From the NCBI RefSeq assembly GCF_030486595.1, contig NZ_JAUJZH010000005.1, positions 186,001-250,000 on the forward strand: DNA of 64,000 bases, read 5' to 3'. Below are positions 39,785-48,507 of this stretch, piece after piece (within the stretch, counting starts at the first letter, position 1; each line of letters opens with the position of its first letter). This stretch comes from Variovorax ginsengisoli (GTDB taxonomy: Bacteria > Pseudomonadota > Gammaproteobacteria > Burkholderiales > Burkholderiaceae_C). The notes under the pieces were generated by a model that searched no databases, was not told where the DNA came from, and saw nothing but the letters and a program-made list of their open reading frames with translations. The translations under genes were made by a program, and so were the position numbers.

Positions 39785-40344
39785 GTGCGAGGGGTCCTGG
39801 CGGGAAGCATCCGGGTCAGGACGTCGTCGCGCTTCGCGAAGTGGTGGCGCAGCGCCGCGGCGATATGCAGCACCAGCAGCGCGACGAGGGCGATGCCGAG
39901 CGCGAAGTGCACCGCTGCGGCGAGCTCGGCGGTGTGCTCGTCGGACGCGACGATGGCCGGCAGCGGGAGGCGCCAGAAAATGCGGAACGGGACGCCGGCG
40001 GCGGCACTGACGATCCAGCCGCTCAACGGCAGGGCGAGCATCAGGACGTAGAGCAGCGCATGGCTGGCGTGCGCGGCCGCGCGTTCCCAGGCCGGCATGC
40101 CGGGCGGCAGCGCCGGGGCGCGGGTCGCCAGGCGGTTCAGCAGGCGCAGCACGACCAGCGCCAGGATCAGCATGCCGATCGATTTATGCCAGACGAAGAG
40201 ATCGAGTTTGGTGGGCGACAGCCGCCAGCTGGCCGCCAGCCAGCCGAGCACGAACTGCAGCAGGATCAGCGCCGCGACGCCCCAGTGGAAGGACTTGGCC
40301 GCGGCGCTCCAGGCCAGGGCCGGGGAGCTTCTTGGTCGCGCCAT
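39781..40344 (-). CDS. Cytochrome b561
   Basis: 187-residue four-helix membrane cytochrome of the prokaryotic b561 family (CybB-like). Candidate haem ligands lie in SFHWGVAALILLQ, VWHKSIGMLIL, the HASHALLYVLMLALPLSGW helix and the VLHIAAALRHHF helix. It probably moves electrons from quinol. ATG at 40344 gives MARPRSSPALAWS. First gene of the YceI-SRPBCC unit. Confidence 0.88.
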   Translation of the reverse strand: MARPRSSPALAWSAAAKSFHWGVAALILLQFVLGWLAASWRLSPTKLDLFVWHKSIGMLILALVVLRLLNRLATRAPALPPGMPAWERAAAHASHALLYVLMLALPLSGWIVSAAAGVPFRIFWRLPLPAIVASDEHTAELAAAVHFALGIALVALLVLHIAAALRHHFAKRDDVLTRMLPARTPRT

Positions 40345-40396
40345 GCGTGCAACCCGTTGGAGGCGCTGGTCCGGCTGGGCTTCGAAGCCGACGGCC

Positions 40397-42649
40397 TCAG
40401 GGCGCGGGCACCGTGCGGGCCGCCGCGAGCACCGACGGGGTGCGCCGCGCCGCGCGCAGCACGGCATCGAGATGGTTGCGGTCGCGCACCGCGATCACGA
40501 AGCGCAGGTCGGTCGAATCCTGCGGCGTCTCGTCGGCCATCTCGACGTGCGTGATGTCGGCTTCGGCGTCGGCCAGCGCCGCCGCCACCCGTGCCAGCAC
40601 GCCCTTGTCGTTGCGCACCGTGACCACGACGCCGGTCTCGAAGGTGCGCACCGGCTCGTCGGCCCACTCGACCGCAAAGAAGCGCTCGCTGTCCTTGTAG
40701 CGCAGCCGCTGGCCGACGCCGCATTCCTCGGTGTGGACCACCAGGCCCTCGCCGTGGCCCAGGTAGCCGACGATCGCATCGCCCGGGATCGGCCGGCAAC
40801 AGAGCGCAAAACGCACCGAGGAGTTCTCGCTGCCGTCGAGCGTGACCGCCCCCTGCGAGACCGCTTCGTGCGCCGTGAAGCGCTCGCGGCTCAGCATCAG
40901 GGCATCGGGCTTCTCGCCGCGCTCGGCCAGGAGCGCCATCAGCCGCTTGGCGACGATGCTCGCGATGCGCTTGCCCAGGCCGATGTCGGTCAGCAGTTCG
41001 GGGCGGGTGCGGTTGCCGGTGAAGCGCAGCAGCTTCTCCCACAGCGCCTGATGCTCGGTGTCGTCGTCGGGCAGCTTGCCGAGGCCTTCGGCGCGCAGCG
41101 CCTGCGCCAGCAGCTTCTCGCCCAGGCCCTCGGATTCGGCATGCGCCAGCGTCTTCAGGTAGTGGCGGATCTTGGAGCGCGCGCGGCCGGTTCGCACGAA
41201 GCCGAGCCAGGCCGGATTGGGAGTGGACACCGGCGCCGTGATGATCTCGACCACGTCGCCGTTCTTGAGCTCGGTGCGCAGCGGGACCTGGTCGCCGTTG
41301 ATGCGGGCGGCCGAGGTGTGGTCGCCGATGTTGCTGTGGATCGCGTAGGCGAAATCGACCACGGTGGCGCCGCGCGGCAGCGCCATGATCTGGCTCTTGG
41401 GCGTGAAGACGTAGACCGCGTCCGGGAACAGATCGACCTTGACGTGGTCCCAGAATTCGGCGGCGTCGCGGGTCTCGTCCTGGATGTCGAGCAGCGACTG
41501 GAGCCACTTGGCGCCGAGCCGTTCGCTGGTGGCCGCGGCCGGCTCCTGCGCCTTGTAGAGCCAATGCGCCGCCACGCCCGACTCGGCCACCACGTGCATC
41601 GCCTCGGTTCGCAGCTGGAACTCGACATTGACGCCCGAAGGGCCCACCAGCGTGGTGTGCAGCGACTGGTAGCCGTTGAGCTTGGCGATCGCGATGTGGT
41701 CCTTGAACTTGCCCGGCAGCGGCTTGTACATCTGGTGCAGGATGCCCAGGCCCGTGTAGCAGGCGATCACGGTCGGCACGATCAGCCGGAAGCCGTAGAT
41801 GTCGGTCACCTGGGCGAAGCTCAGGTGCTTCTCATCCATCTTGCGGTAGATGGAATAGAGCGTCTTCTCGCGCCCGGCGATGCGCACGCTCATGCCGGCG
41901 GCGGCGAAAGAGGTCTCGACTTCCTGCTGCACCTTCTGGATCAGGTCGCGGCGCCGTCCGCGAGCCTTTGCCACCGCCTTGGACAGCACCGAGTAGCGCC
42001 AGGGCCGAAGGTGGCGGAACGACAGGTCCTGCAGTTCGCGGTAGGTCTGGTTCAGGCCCAGCCGGTGGGCGATCGGGGCGTAGATCTCGAGCGTCTCGCG
42101 GGAGATGCGGGCCCACTTCTCGCGCGGCGCATCGTCCAGCGTGCGCATGTTGTGGGTGCGGTCGGCCAGCTTGACCAGGATCACCCGGACGTCGCGCGCC
42201 ATCGCGAGCAGCATCTTGCGGAAGGACTCGGCCTGGTTCTCCTCGCGGGTATTGAAGCGCAGCTTGTCCAGCTTGGTCAGGCCGTCGACCAGCTCGGCCA
42301 CCGGGGCGCCGAAGCGCTCGATCAGCTCGGACTTGGTGACGCCGCAGTCTTCGATCGCATCGTGCAGCAGGGCCGCCATCAGCGCCTGGGCGTCCAGCTT
42401 CCATTCGGCGCATTGCGCCGCCACGGCGATCGGGTGGGTGATGTAGGGCTCGCCGCTGTTGCGCAGCTGCCCCAGGTGGGCCTCGTCGGCGAAGCGGTAG
42501 GCGCGGCGGACCAGGTCGATGTCTTCGGCGCCGAGATAGTCGAGGCGGTCGGTCAGGGCGGCGAAACTGGCGGCGGCCGCATTCAGCGCCGCGGGACTCG
42601 GCCGCAGGACAGGGGATGCCCCGGTCAGGGGCTTGACGACCGCGCTCAT
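40397..42649 (-). CDS. spoT: Bifunctional (p)ppGpp synthetase/hydrolase (RelA/SpoT family)
   Basis: 750-residue long RelA/SpoT homologue. In order it has an HD hydrolase domain with intact LLHDAIED, a synthetase domain (VTDIYGFRLIV, LNGYQSLHT), then TGS, helical and C-terminal ACT domains. The loop reads PGKFKDHIA, that is KFKD, the basic type found in bifunctional enzymes (acidic EFDD in RelA). It therefore should both make and degrade (p)ppGpp. ATG 42649 (MSAVVKPLTG) was chosen over a start 36 bp upstream. It follows rpoZ with a terminator between. Confidence 0.92.
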   Translation of the reverse strand: MSAVVKPLTGASPVLRPSPAALNAAAASFAALTDRLDYLGAEDIDLVRRAYRFADEAHLGQLRNSGEPYITHPIAVAAQCAEWKLDAQALMAALLHDAIEDCGVTKSELIERFGAPVAELVDGLTKLDKLRFNTREENQAESFRKMLLAMARDVRVILVKLADRTHNMRTLDDAPREKWARISRETLEIYAPIAHRLGLNQTYRELQDLSFRHLRPWRYSVLSKAVAKARGRRRDLIQKVQQEVETSFAAAGMSVRIAGREKTLYSIYRKMDEKHLSFAQVTDIYGFRLIVPTVIACYTGLGILHQMYKPLPGKFKDHIAIAKLNGYQSLHTTLVGPSGVNVEFQLRTEAMHVVAESGVAAHWLYKAQEPAAATSERLGAKWLQSLLDIQDETRDAAEFWDHVKVDLFPDAVYVFTPKSQIMALPRGATVVDFAYAIHSNIGDHTSAARINGDQVPLRTELKNGDVVEIITAPVSTPNPAWLGFVRTGRARSKIRHYLKTLAHAESEGLGEKLLAQALRAEGLGKLPDDDTEHQALWEKLLRFTGNRTRPELLTDIGLGKRIASIVAKRLMALLAERGEKPDALMLSRERFTAHEAVSQGAVTLDGSENSSVRFALCCRPIPGDAIVGYLGHGEGLVVHTEECGVGQRLRYKDSERFFAVEWADEPVRTFETGVVVTVRNDKGVLARVAAALADAEADITHVEMADETPQDSTDLRFVIAVRDRNHLDAVLRAARRTPSVLAAARTVPAP

Positions 42650-42691
42650 GGGTACCACTTTAGCGTGGCCGCCGGATCGTCGCATTCAGCC

Positions 42692-42720
42692 ACAAAAAAA
42701 GCACCGCGTGCGGTGCTTCC
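42692..42720 (-). terminator. Rho-independent terminator after rpoZ
   Basis: An 8-bp stem AAGCACCG / CGGTGCTT (42699-42706 and 42711-42718) with a 4-nt loop, followed on the minus strand by a run of seven T. It lies 25 bp past the rpoZ stop, so spoT downstream depends on read-through or its own promoter within about 45 bp. Confidence 0.85.
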
Positions 42721-42744
42721 TTGTTGCATGTGAGCATCAACTTC

Positions 42745-42948
42745 TCAGCCGGGGACCTTCTTGAGCATCTCGAGGCCGATCTTGCCTTCAGCGATTTCGC
42801 GCAGCGCGGTCACGGCCGGCTTGTTCTTGCTTTCGATCTTGGGCGCGTGACCCTGGCTCAGCATGCGCGCGCGGTAGGTGGCGGCCAGCACGAGCTGGAA
42901 GCGGTTCGGGATGTGAACGAGGCAATCTTCGACGGTGATGCGGGCCAT
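42745..42948 (-). CDS. rpoZ: DNA-directed RNA polymerase subunit omega
   Basis: 67-residue omega subunit starting [28 protein letters not shown]. It stabilises beta' and with it forms ppGpp site 1, so it fits between gmk and spoT. The gmk-rpoZ-spoT order is the standard proteobacterial stringent-response locus. Confidence 0.96.
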   Translation of the reverse strand: MARITVEDCLVHIPNRFQLVLAATYRARMLSQGHAPKIESKNKPAVTALREIAEGKIGLEMLKKVPG

Positions 42949-42980
42949 GAGGATCTTTCGGTGCGGACTTTGGGGTCGTT

Positions 42981-43601
42981 TCAGGGGATGTTCAGCGCGG
43001 CGAAGGTGTCGGCGCGTGCGCGGCGCTGTGCGGAGTAGCGCAGCCGCTGAGCGTGGACGATCGCTTTCAGGTCGAAAAGTGCGCGCTCAAATACCTCGTT
43101 GATTATAACGAAGTCGAATTCCGATGCACGCGCCATCTCTTCGGCGGCATTCTGGAGGCGCAATTCGATGATCGAGGCGCTGTCTTCGCCGCGCCGTTCG
43201 AGTCGCGAGCGCAGTTCTTCCCAACTCGGCGGCAGGATGAAGATCATCACCGCGTTGGCGAAGGTCTTGCGGATCTGCAGCGCGCCCTGGAAGTCGATCT
43301 CGAGGATCACGTCGGCGCCCTGGGCGATGCGCTCCTCGATGGCCTTCTTGGAGGTGCCGTAGCGCTGGCCGTGCACATGGGCCCATTCGACGAAGGCGTC
43401 GGCCTCGACCATGGCGTCGAATTCGGGGTGGGAGGCGAAGAAGTATTCGCGGCCGTGCTTCTCCTGGCCGCGCGGCGGGCGGGTGGTGTGGGAGACCGAG
43501 GGCTGGACGGCCGAGTCGAGCTCCATCAGCGCCTTGACCAGGCTCGATTTGCCGGCGCCGCTGGGCGCTGCGACCACGAAGATGTTGCCGGGGTAGTCCA
43601 T
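42981..43601 (-). CDS. gmk: Guanylate kinase
   Basis: 206-residue GMP kinase with P-loop APSGAGKSS (12-20), the GMP-binding [19 protein letters not shown] region and the [11 protein letters not shown] segment. It phosphorylates GMP to GDP; the enzyme is a known target of (p)ppGpp in several bacteria. First gene of the gmk-rpoZ unit. Confidence 0.96.
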   Translation of the reverse strand: MDYPGNIFVVAAPSGAGKSSLVKALMELDSAVQPSVSHTTRPPRGQEKHGREYFFASHPEFDAMVEADAFVEWAHVHGQRYGTSKKAIEERIAQGADVILEIDFQGALQIRKTFANAVMIFILPPSWEELRSRLERRGEDSASIIELRLQNAAEEMARASEFDFVIINEVFERALFDLKAIVHAQRLRYSAQRRARADTFAALNIP

Positions 43602-43655
43602 GGATTCTTTGTTCGATGCCAGCCGGCCCGGGCGCGAGGCCGGCCGAAGCGGGCG

Positions 43656-44594
43656 TCAGCGGCTGGATGCGGCGGTGTCGTCGCGTTGGCGGGAACCCGG
43701 TAGTTTATCAGCCGGGCTCGCCGGGGCCGGCGGCCGGTAGCCCGGCGCCAGCAGCGCGTTGGCCGCGCCGTAGAGCACCAGCGGGTCGCGCAGGCCGAGT
43801 GCGTACTCCGGGCCGCGCAGGCTGAGGTCGGGCGAGCAGTCGACGTTCCAGCGCCGCAGCATGTAGCCGGCGTTGGCGGCCCGCACCCGGATGCGCAGCA
43901 CCCCGTCGGGCATGTCGTAGTCGCGGCGGATGACGTCGGGGCGGGCGTGCGAGGGGTGCGGCAGCAGTTCGAGCTCGACGATCCGGCTCCACTGGACATC
44001 GTGCTCGGCGCTTTCCCGGGGGCCGACCGCACTGTCGGCGAGCACCTCCGGCGACTCGATCCGGGTCAGCACGAAATCCCGGAACTCGGCCGACTTGCGG
44101 TCGAAGGCACGGACGTGCCAGCGCACGCCTGAATCGACCAGGGCGAAGGGGACCAGTTCGCGCTCGCCCGGCGGGCCGGACAGCGAGTGATAGACCAGCC
44201 GCACGGCCTTGCCGCAGTGGATGGCGCGGGTCACGGGCGCCAGCACGTCCATGCGGGGCCGGCTGAGCGCGGTCGGGATCTCGCAGCGCAGCAGCGGCGA
44301 CAGGTCTTCGGCCGCGCCCTGGCCGAAGCCCTGCGACAGGGCGCTCAACACGCGCTGGGGCGCGTGCTCGAACAGCGGCCTGAACGTGGCGCTCGGCAGG
44401 TAAAGCTTGCGGGTGCCGTCGAAGTCGAGGTTGCCGGGGGCGGCCTCGCGGTACTGCGCGATGTCGCGGGTGGCCCCGGCCGGGCCCATGCCGAAGCGGG
44501 CGACCAGGTCGGAGCGCCGCAGTTCACCCAGGAAATAGAGCCGGAAGTCGATGTACGACAGGCGTTCGAGCTGGGCGCGGGGAATCGGCGGCAT
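43656..44594 (-). CDS. WYL domain transcriptional regulator, CapW/BrxR-like
   Basis: 312-residue regulator. An N-terminal winged helix (about 8-70; LSYIDFRLYFLGELRRSDLV, DIAQYREAAPGNLDFD) is followed by a WYL domain (about 118-185; LVYHSLSGPPGE, LVPFALVDSGVRWHVRAFD) and a C-terminal WCX-like region. The N-terminal pattern matches my recollection of CapW/BrxR repressors that control CBASS, BREX and other defence loci. It is transcribed divergently from the nuclease/RecCBD operon across a 95-bp AT-rich gap with three inverted repeats. Repression of that operon with release by DNA-damage ligands is inferred, not shown. Confidence 0.85.
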   Translation of the reverse strand: MPPIPRAQLERLSYIDFRLYFLGELRRSDLVARFGMGPAGATRDIAQYREAAPGNLDFDGTRKLYLPSATFRPLFEHAPQRVLSALSQGFGQGAAEDLSPLLRCEIPTALSRPRMDVLAPVTRAIHCGKAVRLVYHSLSGPPGERELVPFALVDSGVRWHVRAFDRKSAEFRDFVLTRIESPEVLADSAVGPRESAEHDVQWSRIVELELLPHPSHARPDVIRRDYDMPDGVLRIRVRAANAGYMLRRWNVDCSPDLSLRGPEYALGLRDPLVLYGAANALLAPGYRPPAPASPADKLPGSRQRDDTAASSR

Positions 44595-44600
44595 GGCCGG

Positions 44601-44622
44601 ATGGTAACCCGATCGTCACCAT
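44601..44622. promoter_or_regulatory. Inverted repeat next to the WYL regulator start
   Basis: ATGGTAAC (44601-44608) and GTCACCAT (44615-44622) are inverted with one mismatch. They lie just before the regulator's ATG at 44594, a position fit for autoregulation. Confidence 0.4.
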
Positions 44623-44625
44623 AAA

Positions 44626-44648
44626 ACATCAAAAAGCTGATTTGATGT
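44626..44648. promoter_or_regulatory. Perfect palindrome ACATCAAA-N7-TTTGATGT in the WYL/nuclease intergenic region
   Basis: An exact 8-bp inverted repeat in an unusually AT-rich stretch, 42 bp before the ATG of the SbcD-like gene. It is the best candidate operator for the divergent WYL regulator. CATCAAAA recurs at 44649-44656. Confidence 0.6.
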
Positions 44649-44662
44649 CATCAAAATGATGA
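44648..44662. promoter_or_regulatory. Second adjacent palindrome TCATCA-AAA-TGATGA
   Basis: An exact 6-bp inverted repeat that abuts the palindrome at 44626-44648 and shares the CATCAAAA sequence. Together they could bind a regulator cooperatively. A -10 element for the operon would be expected in the same stretch. Confidence 0.5.
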
Positions 44663-44689
44663 TGTAATAGCGCAAAGGGACTTCGCACC

Positions 44690-45841
44690 ATGACTCGCTT
44701 CCTTCATACCGCCGATTGGCAGATCGGCCGCCAGTTCGCCACCTTCGACCCCGAGCACGCGCCGATCCTCGCCGAAGCCCGCATCGCCGCGGTCGAGCGG
44801 CTGGCGCTGCTGGCCACCGGGCACCAGGTCGATGCCGTGCTGGTGGCCGGCGACGTCTTCGATGCTCAGACCGTGTCGGAGCGCACCGTGCGCCGCCTGT
44901 TCAACGCGCTGGCGGGCTATGCCGGGCCGTGGCTCATGATCCCCGGCAACCACGACGCCGCCCTGGCAGAGAGCGTCTGGACCCGCGCCCAGCGGCTGGG
45001 CGTGGTGCCGCCCAACGCCCATCTGCTGCTGGCGCCCGAGCTGCGGCTGTTCGAGGCGCAGGGCTTCGCGGTGCTGCCGGCGCCGCTGACGCAGCGCCAC
45101 ACCTACAACGACCTGACGGCGTGGTTCGACACGGCCGAGACGCCGCCCGGCCTGCTGCGCATCGGCCTGGGCCACGGCAGCGTGCAGGGCATCCTGGCCG
45201 AAGGCATCGACTCGGCCAATCCGCTGGCGCCGGACCGCGCGGCCAGCGCGAGGCTCGACTACCTGGCGCTGGGCGACTGGCACGGTTGCAAGCGCATCGA
45301 CGCCCGCACCTGGTATGCCGGCACGCCCGAGCCCGACCGCTTCAAGGCGAACGACGCCGGGCAGGCGCTGCTGGTGGAGATCGCCGCGCCGGGCGCCGAG
45401 CCGCAGGTCACGCCGCTGGCGGTCGGCCAGTTCCATTGGCATCTGCTGGCGACCCACCTGCATGTCGCGAGCGATCTCGACGCACTGCTGGAAGAACTGG
45501 CCGGGCTCGGCGCGCAGGATGTGGTCGATCTGCGGGTCCAGGGGCGCATCGACCTGGCGGGACGGCAGCGGCTGCAGGCCGCGGTCGGCAGCGCCGAGGC
45601 GCGGGCGCGCCACCTGCAGGCCGACCTGTCGGCTCTGCAGCTGGTGCCGACCGAAGAGGACATCGCCGGCCTGCAGGCCGACGGCTACCTGGGCGAGGTG
45701 ATCGCCGAGCTGCGCGAGGCCCAGGGCGGGGCCGAGCCGCAGGCGCGGATCGCCCAGGAGGCGCTGGCCCTGCTGACCACGGCGCTGGTGCAGCGCGCGC
45801 CGGCGGTGGCCATCGTCCCGATCGAGGCGGCAGCCGCATGA
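44690..45841 (+). CDS. SbcD/YhaO-like DNA repair metallophosphoesterase
   Basis: 383-residue calcineurin-like phosphoesterase of the Mre11/SbcD/YhaO group. Visible motifs are HTADWQIG (6-13), GDVFD (54-58), GNHD (86-89), LGHGS (His162) and GDWHG (195-199). In classical SbcD the first motif is DxH; here Gln11 replaces the His, as I recall for some exonuclease-like subfamilies. The C-terminal third is a helical capping region. It probably forms a complex with the coiled-coil ATPase encoded next, with which it overlaps by 4 bp. First gene of the five-gene operon. Confidence 0.87.
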   Translation: MTRFLHTADWQIGRQFATFDPEHAPILAEARIAAVERLALLATGHQVDAVLVAGDVFDAQTVSERTVRRLFNALAGYAGPWLMIPGNHDAALAESVWTRAQRLGVVPPNAHLLLAPELRLFEAQGFAVLPAPLTQRHTYNDLTAWFDTAETPPGLLRIGLGHGSVQGILAEGIDSANPLAPDRAASARLDYLALGDWHGCKRIDARTWYAGTPEPDRFKANDAGQALLVEIAAPGAEPQVTPLAVGQFHWHLLATHLHVASDLDALLEELAGLGAQDVVDLRVQGRIDLAGRQRLQAAVGSAEARARHLQADLSALQLVPTEEDIAGLQADGYLGEVIAELREAQGGAEPQARIAQEALALLTTALVQRAPAVAIVPIEAAAA

Positions 45842-48498
45842 ACCTCCAGATCACCCGGCTGCGCGTCGAGCAGTTGCGGCGCTTCCGCAAGCCGCTGGAA
45901 CTGCGCGGCTTCGAGCCCGGGCTCAACATCCTGACCGCGCCCAACGAGGCCGGCAAGAGCACCCTGGTGCGCGCCATCCGCGCCGCCTTCTTCGAGCGCC
46001 ACCGCTCCACCGTGGTGGACGACCTGCGCCCCTGGGGCGAAGGCAGCGGGGCGGCACCGCAGGTCGAGCTGGACTTCGTGCTCGACGGCCAGCCGCACCA
46101 GCTGGTCAAGAGCTTCCTCGGCAAGAAGCGTTGCACCCTGCGCATCGGCGTGCGCACGCTGGACGGCACCGAGGCCGAAGACCACCTGGCCCAGCGCTTC
46201 GGCTTCGCCTTCGCCAGCAAGGGTGCCAGCAAGCCCGAGCACTGGGGCATCCCGGGCTTGCTCTGGGTGGAGCAGGGCACTGGCCAGGAACTCAGCGTGG
46301 ACCCCGCGCGCGACCACTTGCACGATGCGCTGCAGGGGCAGGTCGGCGCCGCGGCGGGGGCGCTGGCGGCCACCGGCGGCGACGAGCTTCTGGACCGGTT
46401 CCGGGCCCAGCGCAACGAGCTGCTGACCAGCACCGGCAAGCCGCGCGCGGCTTACCTCGAGGCCGGCGAGTCGATCGCCGCCTGGCAGTCGCAGGCCGAG
46501 GCGCTCGACTTCCAGATCGCCAGCTATCGCCAGCAGGTCGACGAGCTGGCGGCGCTGCGGCTCCAGCATCGGGCCGACGAGGCAGCGCGGCCCTGGGAAA
46601 CGCTTCGCCAGGCGTTGGGCGACGCCCGGCGGCGCCAGCAGGTCCTGGAGGAGAGCCAGGCCCGGGTGCAGAACGACCGGACCCGGCTGCTGCAGCTCGA
46701 AGGCACGCGCGGGCTGCTCGTCAAGGAGCTCGAAGGGCTGGCACGGCAGCAGTCCGACGCCGCCCAGCGCGAGCAGGCGCTGGCCCAGGCCACCGAACAG
46801 CTGCAGGCGGCGGATGCCGCAGTGGCCACGGCGCGCGAGCACGCCGAATCGGCCCGCTCGCGCGCCCACGCGGCCCGCGAAGCCTCGCGCGTTGCGCGCC
46901 AGGAGGACCAGCGCCGCAACCTGCGCCAGCAGGTGGCGCAGGCCCAGGCCGAACTGGTCCGCAGCGAGGACGCGCTGCGGCGCGCCGAGGAGGCGCAGCA
47001 GCGCCTGGCCGCGCTGCGCGATGGCGCGGCCGGGGTACCCACGATCGCCAAGGCCCAGGTGCAGCGCCTGATCGAGCTCGACCGTGCCGAACGCGACGCC
47101 TCGCTGCGGCGCCAGGCGGTCGCCACGCGGCTGCAGTTCGCGCTGCCCGAGGGCGTGGTCCTCGGCTTGAAGACGGATGCGGAAAGCGGGGAACTGCAAG
47201 CCCGCGGTGAACGCCTGCTCGACGCCCCCACCACGCTGCGACTGCCCGGCGGCGGCGAGCTGGTCATCACGCCGGGCGGCGACGACCTGGCGCAGCTGGC
47301 CCGCAGTCACGCCGAGGCGCAGCAGGAACTGCGCGCGGCCTTGCAGGCACAGGGCGTGTCCGACCTCGCCGACGCGCAGGCGCGGCTCGGCGCAGCGGCC
47401 GAACGGGAGGCCCAGCTGCGGCTGGCCGAGCAGGCGCTGGCCATCGTCGCGCCCAAGGGGCTGGAGCCTTTGCGGGGTGCGCACGCAGAGGCGCAGTCGC
47501 GCATCCGCGGCGCGCAGGAGGCGCTGGCGCGGCTGCCCGAAGTGCCGTCCGAAGCCGTGCTGCCGGCCGACCAGGCCGAAGCGGCGCAAGACGCGGCGAC
47601 CGCCACCGAACAAGCCAGCGCCACAGCATTGGCACAGGCGCAGCGCCGCCAGGCCGCCGCGCAAAGCCTGCGTGACACCGCCCAGCACGAGCATCTCGCG
47701 GCCCAGGCGGCACTGGCCGATCCGGCCCGCACGCAGCGCCAGTCCGAGGCGCAGGCGCAACTGCTGGCCACCGGTGCCGAGCACGCCGCGCTGGCTGCGC
47801 GGATCGAGGAAGCCAACGCCCAGGTGCGCGAGGCCCGGCCCGACATCGTGGCCCAGGACATCGACCGCCTGCAGCGCAGCATCGAACAGATGACGCGCGG
47901 CCACCAGCAGCGCCGCGAGGACATCCTGCTGCTCGAGAACACGCTGCAGCAGGCAGGTGCCCAGGGCCTGGAAGAGCAGCGCGACACCCTGGCCGGCAGG
48001 CTCGGCCAGGCCCGGCGCCGCCACGCCGAACTGCAGCGCCGCGCCGAGGCGCTCGACCTGCTCTGCAGCAAGCTCGACGCCAAGCGCCAGGCTACGCTGG
48101 CGCGCCTGCAGGCGCCCTTGCAGGAGCGGCTGCAGCACTACCTGCCGCTGCTGCTGCCGGGCGCCACGGTGCAGATCGACGCCGGCCTCGCCCCGGGCAT
48201 CCTGGTGCGCTCGCAGGCCGACGGCGCGACCGAATCGGGCCAGGTGCAAGAACTGAGTTTCGGCGCCCGCGAACAACTCGGCCTGATCAGCCGCTTCGCC
48301 TATGCCGACCTGCTGCAGCAGGCTGGCCGGCCGACCTTGCTGATCCTCGACGACGCGCTGGTGCACAGCGACGCGCCGCGCCTGACCCAGATGAAGCGCG
48401 TGCTCTTCGACGCCGCGCAGCGCCACCAGGTGCTGCTGTTCACCTGCCACCCGCAGAATTGGCAGGACATGGGCGTGGCGCTCCGGCCGCTGGCCTGA
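45838..48498 (+). CDS. SbcC/YhaN-like coiled-coil ATPase lacking a zinc hook
   Basis: 886-residue SMC/Rad50-type ATPase. Walker A is APNEAGKST (34-42), and the C-terminal signature is LSFGAREQLGL (806-816). Walker B is TLLILDDALVHSD, with Asp838-Asp839 where Asp-Glu is usual, and a His switch follows at 871 (FTCHPQ). Between lie two long Ala/Gln/Glu/Arg-rich coiled coils. They are joined not by a CxxC zinc hook but by a short beta-rich, Gly/Pro-containing segment (about 430-480, with LPEGVVLGLKTD and LPGGGELVITPGG). It should power the adjacent nuclease. It follows that gene through ATGA. Confidence 0.87.
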   Translation: MNLQITRLRVEQLRRFRKPLELRGFEPGLNILTAPNEAGKSTLVRAIRAAFFERHRSTVVDDLRPWGEGSGAAPQVELDFVLDGQPHQLVKSFLGKKRCTLRIGVRTLDGTEAEDHLAQRFGFAFASKGASKPEHWGIPGLLWVEQGTGQELSVDPARDHLHDALQGQVGAAAGALAATGGDELLDRFRAQRNELLTSTGKPRAAYLEAGESIAAWQSQAEALDFQIASYRQQVDELAALRLQHRADEAARPWETLRQALGDARRRQQVLEESQARVQNDRTRLLQLEGTRGLLVKELEGLARQQSDAAQREQALAQATEQLQAADAAVATAREHAESARSRAHAAREASRVARQEDQRRNLRQQVAQAQAELVRSEDALRRAEEAQQRLAALRDGAAGVPTIAKAQVQRLIELDRAERDASLRRQAVATRLQFALPEGVVLGLKTDAESGELQARGERLLDAPTTLRLPGGGELVITPGGDDLAQLARSHAEAQQELRAALQAQGVSDLADAQARLGAAAEREAQLRLAEQALAIVAPKGLEPLRGAHAEAQSRIRGAQEALARLPEVPSEAVLPADQAEAAQDAATATEQASATALAQAQRRQAAAQSLRDTAQHEHLAAQAALADPARTQRQSEAQAQLLATGAEHAALAARIEEANAQVREARPDIVAQDIDRLQRSIEQMTRGHQQRREDILLLENTLQQAGAQGLEEQRDTLAGRLGQARRRHAELQRRAEALDLLCSKLDAKRQATLARLQAPLQERLQHYLPLLLPGATVQIDAGLAPGILVRSQADGATESGQVQELSFGAREQLGLISRFAYADLLQQAGRPTLLILDDALVHSDAPRLTQMKRVLFDAAQRHQVLLFTCHPQNWQDMGVALRPLA

Positions 48499-48507
48499 CA
48501 TCTCGCA

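Noticed and set aside
40097..42733. An 878-codon plus-strand frame opposite spoT
   Set aside because: Shadow frame; the minus strand encodes a full RelA/SpoT protein.
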